DNA of 64,000 nt from Chionoecetes opilio (Eukaryota; Arthropoda; Malacostraca; Decapoda; Majidae), in assembly GCA_016584305.1 (NCBI GenBank), contig JACEEZ010004794.1, positions 47,501-111,500 on the forward strand, given 5' to 3'. The notes beneath the pieces were generated by a model, which worked only from the letters and a program-made list of their open reading frames with translations, did not search any database and was not told the DNA's origin. This document shows, one piece after another, positions 12,660 through 22,750 of the stretch (position 1 is the first letter of the stretch; every line of letters starts with the position of its first letter). Both the position numbers and the translations under genes were made by a program.

Positions 12660-12814
12660 TGGGAGGCTGCATATTTGTGGTGAAGAAAGTGTGGTCCCCC
12701 TTTGAACGGGGCATGTTTTGCAATGACAACTCAATAGGCTACCCCTTTACTGATCACGAGACCGTGTCAGATGCCGCACTCCTGCTTTTTGGGGTGGCCA
12801 TGCCCGTGGCGCTG
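12660..12814 (+). CDS. PLPP: Phospholipid phosphatase, alternative exon 2a
   Basis: Acceptor TTTTTTCAG precedes 12660 and donor CTG|GTAAGT follows 12814. The 155-nt exon enters in phase 1 and leaves in phase 0. It encodes VGGCIFVVKK..., then FERGMFCNDNSIGYPF and a hydrophobic stretch ending MPVAL: the end of TM1, the first luminal loop and TM2. The FCNDxSIxYPF signature is conserved in LPP proteins. It is homologous, residue by residue, to exon 2b at 16085-16236 and has identical phases, so the two are best read as mutually exclusive. Confidence 0.8.
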
Positions 12815-15800
12815 GTAAGTTGGGAAGACTCTCCTCTTCGACCCATTGGCAGGCCTATCCTGGCTCTGGGTGTCTTTTGGGGGGAAGGGAAGGACGGGGA
12901 TCAGTGAGTAAGTGAGTCAGCAACTGTACTGGTATGATGACCCAGTAGTGTTGTGCCTCCTAGCTGGTCATGCCTGTTGAGTGCCACCTAGAGGAGGGTG
13001 CAGGAAGGTGCCTCTGCCTGTGCCCTGCCCCCACACTGTTGGCACTGCCTGCAGCACCCCCACCACTCCCATCCCAGGTCTGCCTCCAACCCCTCCCTCC
13101 CACCACTCATTCCAAACCCTGGTCGTAGTGGAATTTTGTACATTTTTCATCCTGTACAATGTACATCCTTAATTAGACGTTTAGTATGTACAGCATTGTG
13201 TAGCGCACTTATTTGTACATACAGTAGCTATATGTTTCAACTTGGTCAAAGGTTTCTGGTTTTTTCAATATGATGCAAGGAAATAGCTATAATATTTAAG
13301 TTGTATGCATATGTGTGTGTTTATGAGCATGCCATCAAAGGTATCTTTATGTTGCCGTGTGTAATGAACCCCAATATTATCAGTCACTGTCATGATTCTT
13401 AAGTGTGGAGTTGAAAGACTAGAGCTTGGGTTGTTTGCTAACAGACCATAGCAATTCATCCCTCGCCAATCCTGTGAAGACAGTGAATTGACACCTTGCA
13501 AAGTGTTATATAGTAGTAACCCCCCTCCCATAAATTCTTCATGTTATGTACGTATATTTAAAGTGGAAACATGGTAACTGCATTTTGGTCCCATATATGA
13601 CATAAATTTATCAGTAAGAGAACATTTGCAATCATCTTTACATACAAGTGAGTAACTATGTAACTTATGGGATGGATTATTAGATTCATGCCTGTATAGC
13701 GAAGGAGAAACTTATCATTGTGCTAAATTTTACAGCTACACGCTCCTGTAACTATTGAGAAATAGTTATTTATTTTAATTTCTTGTGTTATCTGCTCATC
13801 AGTATTGAGAAGACACGTTTTGACTGAAAATCTGACCCATTTTTATAATTAAAACTACCACAAGTTGAATATTTTGACCCTTAATTCCAATATCCTTTCA
13901 AGCATAAAACTTTACCTCTTTGATGATACATTGCCAAATCATTTATATAACCACAGTGGTAGGTAAAGTATCCACAAATAATTTTATACCTTGCTAACCC
14001 TAGATAGTGTCACACCCTTATGTAACTCTAAGCAGCAAGTATAAAGATGTGGTATGACAGGGATGTGAGTGGTGAGTGTGGGATGCATGGCTCTGTGCGT
14101 GGTGCCAACAACCCTAGGAGGCGGCAGGCAGGCAGGCAGGCAGGCAGGCAGGCATCAACAGGCGTGCAGCTCGGTGTGACAACCAAGGCCTCCCAGCTAC
14201 TTGCACTTGACCTGGCAATCACCCTTATCACTAATCCTGTAGCCTGAGACTGCTAAATTTCCTTCAGTCCCTCTATGGATGCCCACTAATTGACGAAGCA
14301 TGTCTTATAACTACTACTCTGGTATGCTATTAACTCTGGTACATGTATCTCACCCAGACCTTTGATATGTGTAAGGAAACCAGGCTGCCGTCATTATGTA
14401 CGAACCTCCTGCTTCATCTGCAAGTCACAAGTAGGTGGGTCTTCCCAGCTTCCCCCACACCCAGGGAGGAACACCCCCACAGTGGCATCAAAGTAGCTCC
14501 ACAGGACACACTCAGATCTCGTCAACCTGTTACGTAAATTCAAGCATACGTACAGTTCTTGTTAAATCATTTTCTCCTCAATGCTTTTGATTCACAAGTC
14601 ATGTAGTAGCTGATCTTAGAAATGGTTATGAGGAAAGGTGGGTGAAGAGGAAGGAGGGAAATTACAGTAAACCCTCGCTTTTACGGACCTCTATATAACA
14701 AATTTAGGCTTTTAACGAACTTTCTCTGCCAGTCCGGTATATGCGGGGATTTACCGAATAAGTTCGGTAAATGTAGCTTTTAGTTTGATGGTGGGTCGGC
14801 CGGCACACAGGTTGGTCGGCGCCAGTGGAAACAAAGCCAAGTGGGCGGTGCACAGCGCACTGATCAGTCTGGCTTTGTCCGCCCGATTGTAAACGCCTCC
14901 TCTTGTGTCTTCCCGTGCCTTACCAATGTAAGTAGTACCTACTATGTATTATTTTTATTTCCCTGTATGTGTGTAGTATTTGTGATGGCTGCATGTACAT
15001 AAGTATACAAACTTTCATCCAATGTAAAGAACAAAGTTCATTATACACGGAAATGGTGGGAATTAGTGAACTTTCACCTCGTATAACTAACAAAGTTTGT
15101 TACATGCGTAAAGTTCGGATCCCTCGGATATAACGGATTTTTGGATATAACGTCACCTCCTTCTCCCAATTGGTTCGTTAAAGTGAGGGATTACTGTACA
15201 TGTATATTCATACAGGATAAACAAAGATTGAAGCTATGACAATAATTTATGCAGTGTTCATTTTTGGGGTGTGTCCTTTGTCTTAGTGAAACAATTAAAA
15301 AATGTTGATGAAGAAATGCCTGTGTTTGCTAACTTCAATGCACCCCAGCCCGCCAGCCCGCCAGCCCCCCAGCCCACTCACGCCCCAGCACTCTAGTACA
15401 TGTTCATCCACAGACAGTTTGAGAAAGGTACATTAATGAAAGTTCCTCATCCACAGAATGCTGTTTGCCAGTTTTTTATTTTTTCCTTAACATGTACGAT
15501 CCATACCATCAACACCACCTTATCTGGCATAAGCTGTAGAATTTTTTTCTGTAAAATGTTTTTAGTTACATTACTTTTAATTATTGTCGCTGTGATCCAC
15601 ATTTGGCCAAGAGTGAGTGATAGGTTGTAGACGCTTCTGTGAGTTAGCGTGAGGTGCGCTAGTAGCCTAATTATAACCCCCTTTTTCGGAAGTAGGTCAT
15701 GGCAGCAGGGAACATACAGACACATGGAATCCTGCTTCTCCTATCATTATTAGTCACTTTGTGTTATGTGCCATCTCTCTTCCGCTGCTGCTGCTGGTGT

Positions 15801-16084
15801 TGATGATGATGCCCTGAGGTTGATGTTGGGAGTCAGGAGGGTCTCTCATGACCCTGCCACTAACACCAAGGCCTCACTGTAGCCAAGAGGAGCCTCCGAG
15901 GGGAGCTCAGTGCCCAGTGGTTACTCCTCCACAACCCCTTCCTTCCCCCACCCCCGCCACCCATCCCGCAGCAACCCGGGTGGGGGTGTGGCCTGCATGT
16001 TATTGTCACCCCCCGTGGAATGCCACCCCCTCGCCACTGCCTCCTCACTCATTTTTTGCCCCTACTGTCCCTCTTGTTTTCCAG
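12815..16084 (+). other. Intron between alternative exons 2a and 2b
   Basis: No further exon-2-like cassette was found. It holds a (GGCA)n tract at about 14121-14153 and a pogo-like MITE (14665-15196). Bases 12815-14120 and 15200-16084 show nothing recognisable beyond short chance frames. Confidence 0.6.
14665..15196. mobile_element. pogo/Tigger-like MITE
   Basis: The left end is CAGTAAACCCTCGCTTTTAC and the right end is the complement of CAGTAATCCCTCACTTTAAC. Both are flanked by TA. Inner segments repeat 'ggatataac' and 'ttcggta' themes. CAGTA..CCCTC TIRs with TA duplication fit Tc1/mariner-pogo elements. There is no transposase ORF, so it is non-autonomous. Confidence 0.75.
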
Positions 16085-16236
16085 TGGGCATCCCTATCCT
16101 TCTGTTCTTTCTGTTGGGCAAGCCAGTAGAGCGCGGGTTTCACTGCAACGACGAAAGCCTGCGTTACCCTTATAAGGACTCATCTGTGTCCACTGGGGTG
16201 CTGTATGTGGTGGGCATGTTTCTGCCAGCCCTGACG
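16085..16236 (+). CDS. PLPP: Phospholipid phosphatase, alternative exon 2b
   Basis: Acceptor TTTTCCAG precedes 16085 and donor ACG|GTAAGT follows 16236. The 152-nt exon has phases 1 in and 0 out, the same as exon 2a, and is one codon shorter. It encodes VGIPILLFFLLGKPVERGF then HCNDESLRYPYKD and a second membrane segment ending LPALT. The CNDESxRYPY form is closer to the animal LPP consensus than exon 2a, so this may be the ancestral version. Including both exons gives a protein with two copies of TM2, which is implausible. Confidence 0.85.
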
Positions 16237-18757
16237 GTAAGTGGGGCCCGTGGTGGACTCCCTGCCAGGCCACTCCATGCCACCCTGCCCCTGCCTTACA
16301 TCCCCTCCATTCTATACCCTTCCTCCTCTCCACCCTATACCACCACCACACCTGCACTCCACCACACCTCTAGACGTGTGACTGCATGTTTTGTTCCGGT
16401 AGATACCCGCAGTTGAGGTGTCAGAAGGGGAAGCGGAGGAATGATATAGTTCACCACCAGATGACTGGGTTATGACAGGTGTTCTTATCAGCTGTCTTGT
16501 GCACAATGAGAATGCTTAGAAGGAAATGTCCAAATGCATCAGTCAAATTCACCCACCTGATATCAGAGACAAGATAAGGTTAAAGAGAGCAATAGTAGGG
16601 GAGGTATCTCTCAACATAAGATTGATATGCATTGTGATTGTTCCATACACTGAGTAGTAATCAAACAAAGCTTTGAAAGGAAAGCCAAGCAATGGTTTTA
16701 TTATTTTATTTTTCTAACTCAGTGACCAGGAAGTTTTTGAGACTAGCCACTGAACATAGCACAAGCGCTTTTAACAGATAACGTTTAACTGCCTAACAAA
16801 ATCATATACGTAGTACTGCATTCTGCAACAAAGCCAACTATGTATGTAAAGTGGTAAATGTGGAGACGTGGGAAATGCAAAAATAATAAATGTCTGTCAC
16901 AATAAGCTGAAATATTCACATTTGTTAATGGTATGCTTTAATGATACATAGTTTTGGATCCATAGTCACTGCAGCACAGAAAACTGAAATCTACTCTCAT
17001 TACATTTTGGGAATTAAGAGTAAGAGCTGTGTCTCAGGATTTAATGTCTCTGATCTGCACTAAACGAGTTACAGAATTAACACTTGGTGCACATACCCTT
17101 ACACACATTTTCCTTCCCTTCACCACCACCACCACCACCCTTCTCCTTCCCTTCACCACCACCACCACCACCACCACCACCACCACTACTACTACTACTA
17201 CCATTCTCCTTCCCTTCACCACCACCACAACCACCCTTCTTCCCTTCACCACCACTACCCTTCTCCTTCCCTTCACCACCACCACCACCACCCTTCTTCC
17301 CTTCACCACCACCACCACCACTACTACCCTTCTCCCTGCCTTCACCACCACCCGTCTTCTTCCCTTCACCACCACCACTACCCTTCTCCCTGCCTTCACC
17401 ACCACCCGTCTTCTTCCCTTCACCACCACCACTACCCTTCTCCTTCCCTTCACCACCACCACCACCACCCTTCTTCCCTTCACCACCACCACCACTACCC
17501 TTCTCCCTGCCTTCACCACCACCCGTCTTCTTCCCTTCACCACCACCACCACCACCACTACCCTTCTCCCTGCCTTAACAACCACCCTTCTTCCCTTCAC
17601 CACCACCACCACTACCCTTCTCCTTCCCTTCACCACCACCACCTCCCCACACTCACACCTCGGCCCCCTGAATTAGCTTGGCACTAGATGATGGCAATTC
17701 ATGTGTAGACTTTTCTATGCACCGTCTTCCACATTCCAGAACTTGACATGATAACCGCAAGTCACTCCGAGCAGCCAAACAACCTAACCTGTAAGACATT
17801 AATCAAAGCAGGCGAGTGTGACGGTCTCGGTGGGTCATAATTACCTTCATGGAAGTTCTGGAGACCATGCGTTGGGGGTGGGTGGGGCAAGCAGGGTGGT
17901 GGCCCCTCACACCACACTAATGATGATGTCACTGTACACCATACACCACAGGCACTGATAGTCACTGGAACTGTGAGATAAGATTCATGCCTGCCTGTGC
18001 TCAGAAGCAGGTGTGTGGTGGTGTAGGAGACAATGCACCACCTGCCTGGCCCTGGTGATGGTCCTAACACTCCGCAGGGGAACCAGGAGGGAAGCCACTC
18101 ACTCACCCTGCCAGTGCTGCCCTGTACTGATAACCCCCTGTAGAAAGTGCATGTGTACATACTTTATATATATATACACATTATGTATATATATTACCAG
18201 CACTGAACTGCCATAGTTAACCTCGGTGATGGAATTGTTCTTATCTTTGTGCCAGGCTTATACTGACTCCAAACTACAGTGTATTTGCATATATATAATG
18301 TGTACATATTTACAACCATCTCCCAAACCCAAGCACGAAGTCCTCCTGAAAGAAATAACAATTAAGCATGATAAGCATCTTCATGGCTAGTTTATGATAC
18401 AGCCACTTAGCTTTTATACCTAATATTATCCTGGTGTTAAAAAATAAATGTGTGTCAACTATTAAACCTTCACTCTGCCTATTAAATAATGTCAAGAATC
18501 ATTCCATATTTTGATACACTAAAGACCATTTTGAGCACATAATGAAGGATTAAAACTTTATGAAGTGAGAGCTGAAATCTTAAGTCTTCATGTTTGAAGC
18601 TGTAAGCTAATGAAGTATAGAAAATTGAATGCCTCGCTAAAATCATGTTTGAATTAGAGTTTACACTGAGTAAGGTAATCAAGTATAATGCAGCCGTAGG
18701 GGAGTGTTGAGCTGTGTGCTTACCATCTGTCTGCTGTGGCTGTGATGGCTGCCACAG
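16237..18757 (+). other. Intron 2 of the lipid phosphatase gene
   Basis: Contains the CAC/CTTCCC minisatellite (17118-17645). No exon or mobile element is recognised in the remainder. Confidence 0.6.
17118..17645. repeat. CAC-rich / CTTCCCTTCACC minisatellite, strong strand asymmetry
   Basis: About 530 bp built from (CAC)n runs of variable length separated by 'cttctccttcccttcac' or 'cttctccctgccttcac' spacers. The + strand has almost no G. The Thr/Leu/Pro-rich frames across it are repeat artefacts. Confidence 0.9.
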
Positions 18758-18979
18758 ATGGTGCTGCTGGAGGGCTGGCGGGCACGACACCAGCAGATCG
18801 GAAAGTCTGTCCAGATGTGTAACCGCCGGATTCATTCATGGATGTGGGGATGTTACGCTTCGGTTGGAGCGTTCCTCTTTGGGTGTGCCTGCTCCCAGCT
18901 CACCACCGACATTGCCAAGTACTCTGTGGGACGCCTCAGACCTCACTTCATCAGCATCTGCAAGCCAGACTGGTCAAAG
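18758..18979 (+). CDS. PLPP: Phospholipid phosphatase, exon 3 (catalytic motif C1)
   Basis: A 222-nt, phase 0/0 exon with acceptor CCACAG|ATG and donor AAG|GTACAG. It encodes 74 residues, including a cytosolic loop ([14 protein letters not shown]), a membrane helix ([20 protein letters not shown]), and the first PAP2 catalytic motif KX6RP as KYSVGRLRP (about residues 166-174). It then runs into the luminal loop [10 protein letters not shown]. The Lys and Arg of C1 bind the phosphate; both are present. Confidence 0.92.
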
Positions 18980-19276
18980 GTACAGCTGCTTCCCATGTTG
19001 GTTTGGCCAGATGTGTTTTACATTATGTGTGGTTTGTATAGTTTGTTGACAAGATGTTCCCTTTTGTTTAAACAGATGATTTATGTGTATTGACTTTGTC
19101 CCACTTCTATGGACAGTCTGGTTACTCTTGAATTTAGGCAGACATTATATATCTTAAAGTTTATCATATGACCATCTCACTTATTACCTTGGATAGCATT
19201 GTGTACATAATAGAGAAATCATGAACATATCCAAAGCCGTGTCTTGGAGGGTCACAGTTTACATGTTTACCTCCAG

Positions 19277-19408
19277 ATTAACTGTAACTTGACCTACATC
19301 GACCCCATCCCATGCACCAATGACGACGCCCACAGGATGAAGGAGTCACGGCTGTCCTTCCCCTCAGGCCATGCATCCTTCTCAGCCTACACCATGGTCT
19401 ACCTCGTG
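19277..19408 (+). CDS. PLPP: Phospholipid phosphatase, exon 4 (catalytic motif C2)
   Basis: A 132-nt, phase 0/0 exon with acceptor CTCCAG and donor GTG|GTGAGT. It encodes the luminal loop with an N-glycosylation sequon (NLT) and two cysteines, then motif C2 as FPSGHASF (PSGH; the His is the general acid in the PAP2 mechanism). The membrane segment SAYTMVYLV follows. The glycosylated loop between C1 and C2 is a standard LPP feature. Confidence 0.92.
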
Positions 19409-21431
19409 GTGAGTGTAGGGTCGCACACACACACACGAAGCAGTGGCACACAATACAGAACAGTAAGTCAGGTTGTGTGTGTTGTTCATCACCCTTCAGC
19501 CCATGTTTGGAAGGTGGCAGTGTAGCAGCATCCTCGTGTTCCCAGTCATGGTTCTCCACAGGGACAGTGCAAGAGGTGGTGCCCAGAGCAGCTGTAACTT
19601 ATCACTGACCATTACAAATATTATAGTGCTAAAGCGCATCCATCTACAAATTGCCACACAAGTTTTACGGGACAGGCTTGACAACATTTATCACATCCTT
19701 CCATCTGGGACACCCACAAAGAACAAACAAACAGCTAAAACACATGCATCATACTTGCAGATCTCTACTCAGGATACCACTCAGCATTAACACATTACCA
19801 AGAAATGATCAGCCAAATCTCATGTTCTTAGTAGGGGGTGCAAATTACTGCTACTTTACACAAATAGAATTGGCCATTAATTTGTATATCCAGTATCTTT
19901 TCATATTTCAAGTGTAGGTGCAAAGACTACTCTATACTGGACTTGCTACTCGTGCCCCGCGCCAACCCGCCCATGACCAGTGGAGGCCAGTTTTGCGATT
20001 CCTGCCATTTTTTAACATCACCCCTATTTCCCTTCCTAAGGTTTATCAGTATATATGATATACCGTTATCTTCGTAACTGTTTGTTCTATAATATTATCA
20101 AATAAAAAACAGTAAAATACACTAAAGAAATGCCATTATGACAGAGTGAAGAAATATGCATGACCTCAATATATACTTAAACTCTTCGCCATTTAATATT
20201 TTGCGAGAAAACATTTTAGATGCTAGCGATAGAAAGAAGCGGATTTTCATTAGCTTTCCATTGATATATTTCGTTTTCTGATCAATGAATTACCACCATG
20301 CCTAAATTAGCGTTAACTAAAAAAATAACATCATCAATCGTATCGGCAAGTAAAAAAGTTTTCCATGTATACAGTAGACTATGGCATATATCAGTATAAA
20401 TGATACACTGTTATCTTCGTGAATGTTTGTTCTATAATATTATCAAATAAAAAACTGTAAAATACACTTAAGAAATTCCATTATGAGACTGAAGAAATAT
20501 GCATGAACTTTTATATTCACTTAAACTCATCGCAATTTGATATTTTGCGTGAAGACTTTTTACATGCAACATATCAATAGAAGCGGAATTTAATTAGCTT
20601 TCCATTGCTATATTACATTTTCTGATAAATGAATTAGAACCATGCATAAATTAGCGTTAACTAAATAAATAACATCATCCATCGGGTAATTATCCCAATA
20701 GATGATGTTATTTTTTTAGTTAACGCTAATTTATGCATGGTTATGATTCATTTATCAGAAAACGAAATATAGCAATGGAAAGCTAATGAAAATCCGCTTC
20801 TTTCTATCGCTAGCATCTAAAATGTTTTCTCACAAAATATTAAATGGCGATGAGTTCAAGTGAATATTAAGTTCATGCATATTTCTTAACTCTCTCATAA
20901 TGGCATTTCTTTATTGCATTTTACTGTTTTTTTATTTGATAATATTATAGAACAAACATGTACGAAGATAACGGTATCTCATATATACTGATAAACCATA
21001 GGAAGGGAAAAGGGAGTGATGTTCGAAAATGGCAGGAATCGCAAAACTGGCCTCCACTGGAAATAGCCCAAAATGAGTAGCAAGTCCAGTATAGAGTAGT
21101 CTTTGGTAGGTGATATACGAAATTATTGCCTGATGGTTCAATAATACTACTAACTTGCCCCTCTCATGCTAGAAGTATCCCTCTCATGCTAGAAGTATGA
21201 AACGCAATAGAAGGAAGAATGTAATAGAAGGTATAATCAGAAGTAATGCTGAATCAGTGAGATAGATCAAGCCTCCCCTTCAGTCAACCCTATTCTTATT
21301 TCACCATTTTCAACTACATTTAACTCTTAACACTTTGACAGGTCCAAAATTAACACAAAATTGTTATACAGGATTAAAACGTTTTTATTGCCTTAGCCAG
21401 GTGTTGATGTGAGGTCATGTCGCCTTTCCAG
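19409..21431 (+). other. Intron 4 of the lipid phosphatase gene
   Basis: Filled mostly by a complex foldback element (19921-21105). No exon is recognised in the rest. Confidence 0.6.
19921..21105. mobile_element. Composite foldback element with three copies of one core
   Basis: The outer ends are inverted: 'caaagactactctatactgg' left and its complement right. The arms (about 19921-20340 and 20690-21105) pair over about 400 bp with scattered mismatches. A third, direct copy of the inner arm sits between them (about 20385-20690, 'tagcgttaactaaa' and 'ttccattgctatatt'). It has no coding capacity. Confidence 0.8.
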
Positions 21432-21608
21432 ATCTACCTGCAGATGCGCTACAAGTTCAAGACCCCAAAACTGCTGCGTCCCTTCCTGCAGTTCCTGTGT
21501 CTCATGATGACCTTCTACACCACGGTGTCCCGCATCTTTGACTACAAACACCATTGGTCCGACGTCCTCTTTGGCTTTCTTCTCGGGACAACCATTGCAA
21601 TTCTTGTC
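21432..21608 (+). CDS. PLPP: Phospholipid phosphatase, exon 5 (catalytic motif C3)
   Basis: A 177-nt, phase 0/0 exon with acceptor TTTCCAG and donor GTC|GTGAGT. It encodes a cytosolic segment (YLQMRYKFKTPKLLRPF), a helix, and motif C3 SRX5HX3D as SRIFDYKHHWSD, whose first His is the nucleophile that forms the phospho-enzyme. The last membrane helix (VLFGFLLGTTIAILV) follows. All three catalytic motifs are therefore intact across exons 3-5. Confidence 0.93.
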
Positions 21609-21863
21609 GTGAGTGTGTCTTATGTTCTACTACTTCCCACACTTCCCACTGTGATATATAAAGCATTTGTGTAATATGATCTCAGTTTACACCTTTTTTT
21701 TTAGCATTTTTCAAATCTTTTATAATTGTTTTCTGCAAGTGTTATAACAAGTGTTTTTACTTTAGTTTCCAACTGCTCCTTCTCAACTTGACTGTGACCC
21801 TGATATATACATGGTTCCTAAGATGCTGTTTCCCCACATCCCCGCCTCTTTGCAATCCTCTAG

Positions 21864-21992
21864 TCAGTGTTTGTGTCGGACCTATTTTGTGGGAGTGCCG
21901 ATCAAAGGCAGCGGCAGCGCGAGTGTGCGGACGTGATACAGCTGCAGGAGTGTAGTCGCTCCTCCTCACCCGCCAAGACTCACTTTGTTTAG
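21864..21992 (+). CDS. PLPP: Phospholipid phosphatase, alternative last exon 6a
   Basis: A 129-nt exon that is easily missed. The acceptor lies in a pyrimidine tract, ..CCTCTAG|TCA, and the exon continues in phase 0 from exon 5 to TAG at 21990. It encodes SVFVSDLFCGSADQRQRQRE..., ending PAKTHFV, 42 residues. Its start (xxFVSDLF) matches the start of exon 6b (ARFVSDLF), and 'tttgtgtcggacct' is shared at DNA level, so one is a duplicate of the other. The tail is basic and Ser-rich rather than acidic. It could alternatively be a decaying copy, but the frame is intact and the splice phase is right. Confidence 0.65.
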   Translation, partial: SVFVSDLFCGSADQRQRQRECADVIQLQECSRSSSPAKTHFV

Positions 21993-22579
21993 ACCATCCC
22001 AGGGTCAGGGTCACTTTTTTATGTTTTGCCTCATTCTGTTATTTGTTTCTCTCAAACATCACGTTTGTGCATTCCATTCTGCTTATTGTTCCAAACCTGT
22101 ACCAGCATCTTGTGCTCAAGGGTCATAGAACTTGATTCCTTGCATTGCGATTTGCCATGCATGGTGCACTTTGCTCAAGAGAATTGTATGTTTTAAAACG
22201 CCCAACAGGAGGGGTGCCATAACAAGCAGTGTGAATGTGGTCCTGTGATGTTTAAAAGCTGGGACATAAAATCGGTCAACTTCTTTCTGTTTTCTGGTCT
22301 AACAAAAATATTTCCCCCATTTCCTAACATAAGTGCAATGTAATGGTGTAAGGTATTGAGGAAGGATACACAGCTGATACAGGCTGTGGGTTCCACCAGA
22401 TGCTTTGTTTTCTCTGCAGTACTACCCAAAAGCTTTTGTTGAAATAAGAGGAATTTGGACCATAATTATTTTCCTTGAGTCTTAGAATATGCATATATTT
22501 ATTCTTCCACTTAACTAAGAAATGATAATGCCTCACCTAACTTACTTACTAGTCATAAACACTGCTCTCCCTCTTCCAG

Positions 22580-22750
22580 GCACGGTTTGTGTCGGACCTC
22601 TTTCCCTCGGGCAGCCCGGCCGTGCAGTGCAGCAGCGAGGGCCACACAGTGTACCTGGAGGACCGGCGGTCACTTGAGAGGGACAGTGAAGCCAACAACA
22701 CGGCCACCACCGTGCGGACGCAGACCAGACTGGGGGCCGTGAGTGAGTGA
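22580..22750 (+). CDS. PLPP: Phospholipid phosphatase, last coding exon 6b
   Basis: Acceptor CTCTTCCAG precedes 22580. Phase 0 runs to TGA at 22748-22750, encoding 56 residues. It begins ARFVSDLFPSG, the post-TM6 segment typical of LPPs, followed by a cytosolic tail rich in Ser, Glu and Thr. With exons 1, 2b, 3, 4 and 5 this gives about 345 aa; with 2a, about 346 aa. The 3' UTR end was not determined. Confidence 0.88.
   Translation, partial: ARFVSDLFPSGSPAVQCSSEGHTVYLEDRRSLERDSEANNTATTVRTQTRLGAVSE

Noticed and set aside
17029..17676. Long Thr/Leu/Pro-rich and Val/Arg-rich open frames on both strands
   Set aside because: They arise from the CAC/CTTCCC minisatellite inside an intron of the lipid phosphatase gene.
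18714..19049. 111-aa plus-strand frame starting upstream of exon 3
   Set aside because: It is a shifted frame over exon 3 of the lipid phosphatase; the true frame carries the KYSVGRLRP motif.
22420..22486. Third possible last exon of the lipid phosphatase after a strong TCTCTGCAG acceptor
   Set aside because: The phase-0 frame (YYPKAFVEIRG...) is short and lacks the FVSDLF start shared by exons 6a and 6b.
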